Assembly: GCA_902826945.1 (NCBI GenBank)
Contig: CADEGS010000277.1
Location: 1 to 5,252, forward strand
Reading direction: 5' to 3'
DNA length: 5,252 bases
Source: an uncultured bacterium
GTDB taxonomy: Bacteria; Planctomycetota; UBA1135; GCA-002686595
Notes under the pieces: generated by a model
What the model was told of the DNA's origin: nothing
Seen by the model: the letters and a program-made list of their open reading frames with translations, nothing else
Database searches by the model: none
Shown: one piece after another, positions 1 through 5,051 of the stretch
How the letters are laid out: each line of letters starts with the position of its first letter
Numbering within the stretch: the stretch's first letter is position 1
Position numbers and translations under genes: made by a program

Positions 1-52
1 CCTCGTCGCGCCGCAGGCGCGACCCCATCGTCGCGCAGCGACGGAAGCACGC
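1..52 (+). repeat. Left copy of an inverted hairpin-pair repeat
   Basis: Two perfect hairpins lie side by side. The first is GTCGCGCC-GCA-GGCGCGAC (5-23) with an 8-bp stem and a GCA loop; the second is CGTCGC-GCA-GCGACG (29-43) with a 6-bp stem and the same loop. The 26 bases at 27-52 are exactly the reverse complement of 633-658, and the flanking first hairpin also has a counterpart at 661-679. Similarity resumes at 64-74, where 11 bases match the reverse complement of 615-625. The arrangement resembles REP/BIME-type extragenic palindromes, but I cannot assign it to a named family. The copy may extend left of the window. Between it and the next gene, 53-149 shows no convincing gene. Confidence 0.75.
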
Positions 53-149
53 GCCACGAAACCGCCTGACCCGCTCCTACCCGATGGCCGAACGGAGCAC
101 GGCTCTTCCCGCCGCAGCTTCGACCCGTCCGTCCCCCGCCTCGCCCCGC

Positions 150-392
150 CTACAGCGGCAGCAGCCGCCGGTCCTGGCGCACGACGGCGACGTCGTCCGC
201 CAGCCAGCCCTGCGGGGACGGGCGCCGCACGAAGGTCACCTCCGTGCCGACGAAGAGCTCGGGGAACTCGTTCCCGCGCACGTTGGCGCGCGCGAAGCGC
301 ACGAGCTCGCCCTCGCTCGTGCGCACGATTCCGTAGCCCTCGGGTTCCCACACCTCGGTGATCGTGCCCTGCTCGTGCTTGATCGCTTCCAT
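150..392 (-). CDS. Divergent cold-shock-domain (OB-fold) protein, 80 aa
   Basis: Small protein that looks like a single five-stranded OB fold of the cold-shock family, which bind single-stranded RNA or DNA in the cytoplasm. The opening G9-T-I-T-E-V-W, the RNP1-like EGYGIV (18-23, against KGFGFI in CspA), a weak RNP2-like stretch LVRFARA (30-36, against VFVHFSA), the G49-T-E-V-T-F turn and strand, and the closing GWLADDVAVV (62-71) follow the order of CspA. Length (80 aa, against about 70) fits, with a short basic and leucine-rich tail. The RNP aromatics and the histidine are mostly replaced, so classical nucleic-acid stacking may be weakened. The ATG at 392 is preceded by AGGAG 11 bases upstream (complement of 404-408), inside a hairpin loop. 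It lies 378 bases beyond citrate synthase on the same strand and probably has its own leader. Alternative: another small OB-fold protein unrelated in function to cold shock. Confidence 0.75.
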   Translation of the reverse strand: MEAIKHEQGTITEVWEPEGYGIVRTSEGELVRFARANVRGNEFPELFVGTEVTFVRRPSPQGWLADDVAVVRQDRRLLPL

Positions 393-482
393 GGAAGGTC
401 CCGCTCCTGCTCGGGACGTCCTATCGACGCACGGGGAGCCGGTTTCGGTCCGTCGCGAGCGCGCAGGGCGCGGGAGGCTCCC
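393..482 (-). promoter_or_regulatory. Structured 5' leader of the cold-shock-like gene
   Basis: Read on the minus strand, the leader can form an outer 7-bp stem GGGAGCC/GGCTCCC (482-476 with 440-434) enclosing CGCGC-CCT-GCGCG (472-460). It then forms GTCCCG-AGCAGGAG-CGGGAC (417-398), whose eight-base loop contains the AGGAG Shine-Dalgarno, ending five bases before the ATG. All stems are perfect Watson-Crick. Cold-shock mRNAs are known for long, folded leaders that control translation; a similar role here is inference. The transcription start is not identified. Confidence 0.4.
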
Positions 483-632
483 TTCCGGGAAGACGGAGGG
501 GGGCGAGGGCGGCGGCGGGGACGCGCGTGGCCCTCGGGTGGCGGGCCGGCGCGTGCAAGGCTTCTGTGTCGGGCAGCGAGCCGTGGGGTCGAACCCGGAA
601 GACCTCGCGGTCTTGCGGGTCAGGCTCGAGGG

Positions 633-683
633 GCGTGCTTCCGTCGCTGCGCGACGATCGCTTCGCGCTGCGCGCGAAGGAGG
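633..683 (-). repeat. Right copy of the inverted hairpin-pair repeat
   Basis: This is the inverted partner of the copy at 1-52. On the plus strand it reads CGTCGC-TGC-GCGACG (642-656), then CTTCGCGC-TGC-GCGCGAAG (661-679), then GAGG matching the CCTC at 1-4. The inner hairpin and its flank are identical over 26 bases. The outer hairpin differs by paired changes: the stem core TCGCGC/GCGCGA is kept, while one C:G pair next to the loop is gained in the left copy and the basal pairs differ. In both copies the less conserved hairpin is the outer one, so the pair brackets 5-679, including the cold-shock-like gene. Confidence 0.75.
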
Positions 684-688
684 CCTGC

Positions 689-747
689 GGCGCCACGGCG
701 CCGGGGGCGCCGGGGGCGCCGGCCGCGGCCAAGGCGGCCGCGGCGCC
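689..747. repeat. Five GGCGCC palindromes, three at 9-bp period
   Basis: GGCGCC occurs at 689, 697, 706, 715 and 742. The copies at 697, 706 and 715 form a short tandem array of a 9-base unit (GGCGCCGGG). An overlapping perfect hairpin CCGCGGCC-AAGGC-GGCCGCGG (723-743) follows. Read in protein frames it gives Gly-Ala-Pro repeats, but it lies outside the citrate synthase frame and has no start signal, so I treat it as non-coding. Confidence 0.6.
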
Positions 748-770
748 GAGCCACCCGCTGCGCGGGTGGC

Positions 771-772
<2 letters not shown>
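748..772 (-). terminator. Hairpin overlapping the citrate synthase stop codon
   Basis: Perfect 11-bp stem GAGCCACCCGC / GCGGGTGGCTC with a three-base loop (TGC on plus, GCA in the minus transcript). The stem includes two bases of the citrate synthase stop codon (complement of 771-773). There is no downstream U tract, so it is not a classical intrinsic terminator. It may stabilise the 3' end, act with Rho at the C-rich tract further downstream, or belong to the same GCA-loop hairpin family as the nearby repeats. Confidence 0.5.
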
Positions 773-2069
<1,297 letters not shown>

Positions 2070-2088
2070 CGTCGTCGTCAGGGGGCTC

Positions 2089-2104
2089 GCCGCCGCGGGG
2101 CGGC
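2089..2104 (-). promoter_or_regulatory. Leader hairpin ahead of citrate synthase
   Basis: In the minus-strand transcript GCCGCC-CCGC-GGCGGC forms a perfect 6-bp stem with a tetraloop, 19 bases before the citrate synthase ATG, in the 68-base gap after the GNAT gene. It could affect ribosome access or read-through from the upstream genes. At this GC content such short stems also arise by chance. Confidence 0.25.
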
Positions 2105-2137
2105 CAGCGGAGAGGGTAGCGGGGTCGGTCTCGGGTC

Positions 2138-2629
2138 TCAACGGGGCCTCCCGGGCGCCGACGGCGGCGCCCCGAGCACGAAGTCGATCTCGTAGAAGCG
2201 GTAGTGGCTCTCGCGCATGCCGACGGCGCGGTAGACCGCCTGCGCCCGGGCGTTCTCGCGCTCGACGTACAGGCGCAGGCCGCACGCGCCGGCGGCGAGC
2301 GCGCGCGCGTGGACGTGGTCCCACAGCGCGCGGAACACGCCGCGGCCGCGGCGCTCGGGCACGACGTAGACGCTCTGCAGCCACCAGAACTCGGCGTCGC
2401 GCCAGTCGCTCCACTCGCGCGTGACGAGGCACGCGCCGAGCGCCTCGCCGCCCGCCTCGGCGACGAAGTACGCGCCGCGCGTCGGCACCTCGAGGACGGC
2501 GCGCACGCCGCGCAGCGCGCGCGCGGGATCGAGCTCGCGCCCCTCGGTCTCGCGCGCCATGCGGCGGTTGCAGTCGGCCAGGCGCTCCGCGTCCCCGGCC
2601 GTCGCCTCGCGCACCACGATCGGACCCAT
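2138..2629 (-). CDS. GNAT-family N-acetyltransferase, 163 aa
   Basis: Cytoplasmic transferase moving an acetyl group from acetyl-CoA to an amine; the acceptor cannot be read from the sequence. The N-terminal IVVREATAGDAERLADCNR (4-22) is the usual first strand and helix. FVAEAGGEALGACLVT (55-70) forms the central strands. LQSVYVVPERRGRGVFRALW (84-103) is motif A with the acetyl-CoA pyrophosphate loop RRGRGV (93-98). LRLYVERENARAQAVYRAVG (118-137) is motif B, with the N126 and Y133 common to the family. Length is normal. The frame is open far upstream, but the ATG at 2629 has a GGAG six bases before it (complement of 2636-2639), and family similarity starts there. It sits between the PilZ gene (56 bases upstream) and citrate synthase (68 bases downstream) on the same strand. 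Confidence 0.92.
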   Translation of the reverse strand: MGPIVVREATAGDAERLADCNRRMARETEGRELDPARALRGVRAVLEVPTRGAYFVAEAGGEALGACLVTREWSDWRDAEFWWLQSVYVVPERRGRGVFRALWDHVHARALAAGACGLRLYVERENARAQAVYRAVGMRESHYRFYEIDFVLGAPPSAPGRPR

Positions 2630-2635
2630 GCGCTG

Positions 2636-2644
2636 CTCCCCCCC
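2636..2644 (-). promoter_or_regulatory. Ribosome binding site fixing the GNAT start
   Basis: The minus strand reads GGGGGGGAG here, followed by a six-base spacer CAGCGC and the ATG at 2629. This decides for 2629 against the upstream methionines of the same open frame. Confidence 0.7.
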
Positions 2645-2685
2645 GCGGGCCGACAGTCTAGCGGGAGCGGGGGTCCGGAGCCGCA

Positions 2686-2967
2686 TCAGCGCGGCTCGAA
2701 CTCGACGGCCAGCCCGGTGTTCGTCTCGTTCATGCGCTGCAGGCGCACGATGCGGCCCTGGAAGCGGCGGGCCGCCGGCCCGCTGCCGACCTCCACCACG
2801 CAGCGGATGGGCTGCTCGGTGAAGAACATCACGCCCGCCTCGGAGAGGTTGTCGCTCTGGCCCTCGATCTCCAGCGTCTCGAGCCGCAGGGTGACCTCCG
2901 TCTCGATCGACTCGCGCACGGCGCGGCGGGCTTCGAGGGATCCGGTACGGGCTTGGTCCGCGTTCAT
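2686..2967 (-). CDS. PilZ-domain protein, 93 aa
   Basis: Single-domain PilZ protein, a family many of whose members bind cyclic di-GMP and control motility, exopolysaccharide or other outputs by protein contact. Both binding motifs are visible. RxxxR is R14-R-A-V-R18, and [D/N]xSxxG is N40-L-S-E-A-G45, preceded by the strand LRLETLEIEGQSD (27-39). The strands VMFFTEQPIRCVVEVG (46-61) and the closing RFQGRIVRLQ (68-77) and GLAVEFE (85-91) follow the PilZ barrel. With both motifs intact, ligand binding is likely but untested. The start is uncertain: the ATG at 2967 gives 93 aa, while an in-frame ATG at 3021 gives 111 aa with a Pro/Ala-rich N-terminus. Neither has a strong Shine-Dalgarno, and a perfect hairpin abuts the 3021 ATG. 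It is followed after 56 bases by the GNAT gene and may be first in that transcription unit. Confidence 0.87.
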   Translation of the reverse strand: MNADQARTGSLEARRAVRESIETEVTLRLETLEIEGQSDNLSEAGVMFFTEQPIRCVVEVGSGPAARRFQGRIVRLQRMNETNTGLAVEFEPR

Positions 2968-3021
2968 GGCCTGCGCGCCGGCCGGCGCCTCCGGGTCGGG
3001 GAATCCATCCCGAGCCTCCAT

Positions 3022-3050
3022 CGGTCGGCAGCGACCGGAACTTGATTCCG
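3022..3050 (-). promoter_or_regulatory. Hairpin and inverted repeat just upstream of the PilZ gene
   Basis: CGGTCG-GCAG-CGACCG (3022-3037) is a perfect 6-bp hairpin that directly abuts the alternative PilZ start at 3021. Overlapping it, CGGAA-CTTGA-TTCCG (3036-3050) is a perfect five-base inverted repeat in a locally AT-richer patch, with the shape of an operator half-site pair. The hairpin also resembles the inner hairpin of the repeats at 27-48. Function is inference. Confidence 0.3.
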
Positions 3051-3074
3051 CCGCCGCCGCGGCCGCTGCGCCGC

Positions 3075-3128
3075 GCCCGCGCGCGGGCCTGCCCCTCCGC
3101 GGGGACAGCGGCGTCCTTCGGGAAGGAC
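3075..3128. repeat. Two palindromes in the divergent intergenic region
   Basis: GCCCGCGCGCGGGC (3075-3088) is a perfect 14-base palindrome. GTCCTT-CGGG-AAGGAC (3113-3128) is a perfect 6-bp hairpin with a tetraloop. They lie between the diverging PilZ and exported-protein genes. Either could be a regulator site or leader structure; the first could also be a chance result of the GC content. Confidence 0.35.
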
Positions 3129-3168
3129 CAGGGGGCCAGGGGAGGCCGCCCGCGAGGAGGGCCGCGCG

Positions 3169-3184
3169 CGGCACGCGCTTCGCT
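3169..3184 (+). promoter_or_regulatory. Possible sigma-54 (-24/-12) promoter
   Basis: The 16 bases CGGCACGCGCTTCGCT match the sigma-54 consensus TGGCACG-N4-TTGCW at the invariant GG (3170-3171) and GC (3182-3183), which are ten bases apart, and at the whole GGCACG block. A start about 12 bases after the GC would fall near 3195, just before a hairpin and 60-odd bases before the ATG at 3258. No enhancer-binding protein gene is in view, and GG-N10-GC alone is common at this GC content. Confidence 0.3.
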
Positions 3185-3195
3185 CCTGGTCTCGC

Positions 3196-3216
3196 GGCCC
3201 CGCCGCACGGCGGGCC
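3196..3216 (+). promoter_or_regulatory. 5'-UTR hairpin of the exported-protein gene
   Basis: CCCGCC-GCAC-GGCGGG (3199-3214) is a perfect 6-bp stem, extendable by GG/CC past one bulged base. It lies 41 bases before the ATG and at the predicted 5' end if the sigma-54-like site is used. It could stabilise the message. Confidence 0.35.
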
Positions 3217-3245
3217 ACGACCCGACGAACGCCTCGCCCTTCTCT

Positions 3246-3253
3246 GGAGGAAG
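3246..3253 (+). promoter_or_regulatory. Ribosome binding site fixing the start at 3258
   Basis: GGAGGAAG lies four bases before the ATG (GGAGG core with a seven-base spacer). It sets the start of the exported protein at 3258, although the frame is open back to 3042. Confidence 0.85.
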
Positions 3254-3257
3254 TCCC

Positions 3258-3659
3258 ATGCAGAAGCTCCTCACCGCCCTGCTCTGCGCCTGCGCCCTGG
3301 GCGCCGGCGCGCGCGCGACCAGCGCGCAGGTCCTGCGCGTCTCCGTCGGCGGAGACGGCTTCCGCGCCGAGCTCGGCCTCGGCCGCGGCTACGCGCCCGC
3401 GGTCCGCCCGCGCTACGCGCCGGTGGTCGCGCCGGCCGGCTCGTGGCAAGAGGTCCGACGCCAGGTGTGGGTGCCGGCCGCGCGCCAGCGCGTCTGGCAG
3501 GAGCCGTGCTACGCGGAGCGCCGCGACGCCTGCGGGCGCCTCGTGCGCGTGCTGGTACGCGCCGGCGGCTGGTGCTGGGTCGAGACCCCCGGCCACCTCG
3601 AGTGGCGCACCGAGCGCGTGTGGGTGCCCGGTCCCGTCTGCGGACCTCGTACGTACTAG
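3258..3659 (+). CDS. Exported protein with duplicated VWVP motif, 133 aa
   Basis: I do not recognise a named family. Residues 1-24 form a Sec signal peptide: K3, a hydrophobic core LLTALLCACALGAG, and a likely cut after TSA (23) just before Q24. The mature part starts with a Gly/Arg/Ala-rich stretch (25-60) containing RGYAPAVRPRYAPVV. Then come two similar blocks 51 residues apart: WQEVRRQVWVP (63-73) and LEWRTERVWVP (114-124). Between them, QRVW-QEPCYAERRDACG (78-93) and GGWCWVETPG (103-112) are rich in aromatic and charged residues. The mature chain has four cysteines (84, 92, 106, 128), enough for two disulfides outside the cytoplasm. Short exported proteins with V/YxxxRVWVPG-type repeats occur in several Gram-negative groups, generally without known function. 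The strong Shine-Dalgarno at 3246 chooses this start. The gene stands alone, divergent from the PilZ gene and convergent with the M20 gene, so a cell-envelope role is only inference. Confidence 0.85.
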   Translation: MQKLLTALLCACALGAGARATSAQVLRVSVGGDGFRAELGLGRGYAPAVRPRYAPVVAPAGSWQEVRRQVWVPAARQRVWQEPCYAERRDACGRLVRVLVRAGGWCWVETPGHLEWRTERVWVPGPVCGPRTY

Positions 3660-3727
3660 CCGGGCAGCGGAAAACGCGGCCGCCGCGCGCCGGTCCCCCT
3701 CGGGGCGCGAGCGGCCCGACCGGTCCC

Positions 3728-3741
3728 GCGTCGCGCGACGC
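3728..3741. repeat. Perfect 14-base palindrome between convergent genes
   Basis: GCGTCGCGCGACGC is perfectly self-complementary and sits in the 108-base gap between the exported-protein gene and the M20 gene. It could work as half of a two-sided terminator region or be another extragenic palindrome. The gap also holds CGCGG-CCG-CCGCG (3675-3687) just after the plus-strand gene. Confidence 0.4.
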
Positions 3742-3747
3742 CCCGCA

Positions 3748-3769
3748 AGGCCCGCGCGGCGCGGGGCCT
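3748..3769 (-). terminator. Hairpin overlapping the M20 gene stop codon
   Basis: In the minus-strand transcript a 9-bp stem (AGG-CCCGCG / CGCGGG-CCT on plus, one bulged G at 3766) with a three-base loop begins inside the TAG stop (complement of 3768-3770). As with citrate synthase, there is no U tract. It is probably a 3'-end structure, possibly a terminator working from both sides of the convergent pair. Confidence 0.45.
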
Positions 3770-5051
3770 ACCTCTGCGCCAGCGCGTCCTGGAGCACGCG
3801 CACCGCGCACGCCAGGCCGACCTCGAGCGCGCCCTCCTCGGGGGCGTAGGCGGGCGTGTGGATCATCGCCGGCGCGCCCTTCGAGAAGTCGCTCGTGCCG
3901 AGGAACAGGTAGAGCCCCGGCACCTCGCGCGCGAAGAAGGCGAAGTCCTCGCCGCCCATGTGCGGGCGCTCGGCGACGACGTTCTCCGCCCCCACCACCG
4001 CCGCCAGCGACGGCCGCATCCGCTCCGCCAGCGCCGGGTCGTTGCGCGTCACCGGCGTGATCGTGCGGATCTCGACCTCGGCGCGCGCGCCGAAGCCCGC
4101 GCACACCGACGTCGCGAGCGCGCGCAGCCGCTCGTGCACCAGCGCTTGCACGCGCTCGTCGTGCGTGCGGATCGTGCCCAGGAGCTCGGCCGACTCCGGG
4201 ATCACGTTGAAGCGGTTGCCCGCCGCCAGCTTGCCCACCGTCACGACGACCGCGTCCTGCGGATCGACGTTGCGCGAGGCGATCGTCTGCAGCGCGAGCA
4301 CGAGGCTGCTCGCCGCCACGATCGGGTCCACGCCCTCCTGCGGGTGGGCGCCGTGCGCCTGCTTGCCGTGCACGACGACGCGGAAGCGGTCCACCGCCGC
4401 CAGCGCGCCGCCGGGGATCAGGCCGACCTGGCCGACCGCGAGCAGCGGGTCCACGTGCAGCCCGAAGGCGGCCCGCGGCCGGTGCTCCTCGAACGCGCCC
4501 TCGGCCAGCATGCGCTGCGCGCCGTGCGGCAGGTCGTCGGGCAGCCCCTCCTCCGCCGGCTGGAAGACGAACAGGACCGAGCCCGGGAGCGCCGCGCGCA
4601 CGGCGGGGTCGGCCAGCACGCTCGCCGCGCCCAGCGCGATCGCGACGTGCAGGTCGTGGCCGCAGGCGTGCATGACCCCCACCAGGGCGCCGTCCCAGGT
4701 GTCGCGCGCGGCGCTCGCGAAGGGGAGCCCCGTGCGCTCCTCGATCGGCAGCGCGTCCATGTCGGCGCGCCAGCACACGATCGGCTCGGGCGCCGCGCCG
4801 CGCAGGAGCGCGACCACGCCCGTGCCGCCCACGCCCGTCTGCACCTCGAGCCCCAGGGCCGCGAGCTCGCGCGCCACGAGCGCCGCCGTCCGGTGCTCGC
4901 GCTCGCCGAGCTCGGGCGCGGCGTGGATCGCGCGCCGCCAGGCGACCACGCGCGGCAGGACGCGCTCCAGCGCGCCGCGCAGCGCCTCGTCCTGGGCCCC
5001 CGCCGGGCCGCACAGCGCGAGCCCGGCCGCGAGCGCCGCGACGCGCTTCAT
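3768..5051 (-). CDS. Exported M20-family amidohydrolase/peptidase, 427 aa
   Basis: Metal-dependent hydrolase of the M20D type (N-acyl amino acid, hippurate or IAA-conjugate hydrolases), cleaving an amide bond to release an amino acid; the true substrate is not readable. After WRRAIHAAPELGEREHRTA (38-56) come RADMDALPIEE (95-105) and the metal-site motif HACGHDLH (128-135) with C130 and H132. PAEEG (165-169) has the catalytic and metal-binding glutamates E167 and E168. H199 (GLHV), MGGEDF (365-370) and H398 (MIHTP) complete the site. The inserted dimerisation domain spans about 215-330 and includes HGKQAHGAHPQEGVDP (228-243). A signal peptide (1-20, cut near PAGAQ) predicts export; LALC (11-14) is a poor lipobox because its -1 residue is Leu. 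The ATG at 5051 has GGAGG with a seven-base spacer (complement of 5059-5063). Its ATG overlaps the upstream stop (ATGA), implying translational coupling. Confidence 0.95.
   Translation of the reverse strand: MKRVAALAAGLALCGPAGAQDEALRGALERVLPRVVAWRRAIHAAPELGEREHRTAALVARELAALGLEVQTGVGGTGVVALLRGAAPEPIVCWRADMDALPIEERTGLPFASAARDTWDGALVGVMHACGHDLHVAIALGAASVLADPAVRAALPGSVLFVFQPAEEGLPDDLPHGAQRMLAEGAFEEHRPRAAFGLHVDPLLAVGQVGLIPGGALAAVDRFRVVVHGKQAHGAHPQEGVDPIVAASSLVLALQTIASRNVDPQDAVVVTVGKLAAGNRFNVIPESAELLGTIRTHDERVQALVHERLRALATSVCAGFGARAEVEIRTITPVTRNDPALAERMRPSLAAVVGAENVVAERPHMGGEDFAFFAREVPGLYLFLGTSDFSKGAPAMIHTPAYAPEEGALEVGLACAVRVLQDALAQR

Larger units (their letters stand above)
393..770. other. Gene-free stretch with leader, G-rich tract, repeat copy and hairpins
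   Basis: No open frame here has family-like protein content; the frames that cross it encode low-complexity Arg/Ala/Gly/Pro. From left to right it holds the cold-shock leader (393-482), a G-rich tract on the plus strand (about 494-520, C-rich and G-poor in the minus-strand transcript, as in Rho-loading sites), a hairpin AAGACC-TCGC-GGTCTT (599-614), the right copy of the hairpin-pair repeat (633-683), five GGCGCC palindromes (689-747), and the citrate synthase 3' hairpin (748-772). Confidence 0.6.

Noticed and set aside
110..149. G-run cluster on the minus strand just past the cold-shock-like stop, considered as a quadruplex or terminator
   Set aside because: Only three runs of three or more G are present, with no hairpin or U tract, so neither call is supported.
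581..600. tRNA T-arm-like sequence (GGTCGAACCC, or GGGTTCGACCCC on minus)
   Set aside because: The flanks cannot form a 5-bp T stem with a seven-base loop, and no acceptor, D or anticodon arms are found around it.
2070..2432. Extension of citrate synthase by 121 codons upstream
   Set aside because: The extension overlaps the GNAT gene in another frame and is Arg-rich. Similarity to the family begins at the ATG at 2069, which gives the normal length.
3042..3257. Upstream extension of the exported protein
   Set aside because: The strong GGAGGAAG and the signal peptide at 3258 fix the start; the extension would bury the signal peptide.
2204..4060. A 618-codon open frame on the plus strand across the GNAT, PilZ and exported-protein loci
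   Set aside because: It overlaps four supported genes in the wrong frame, is rich in Arg/Pro/Ala, and has no ribosome site or recognisable domain.
3271..5013. A 580-codon minus-strand frame within the M20 gene and across the exported-protein gene
   Set aside because: It is a frame-shifted shadow of the M20 coding sequence with Arg/Gly/Ala repeats only.
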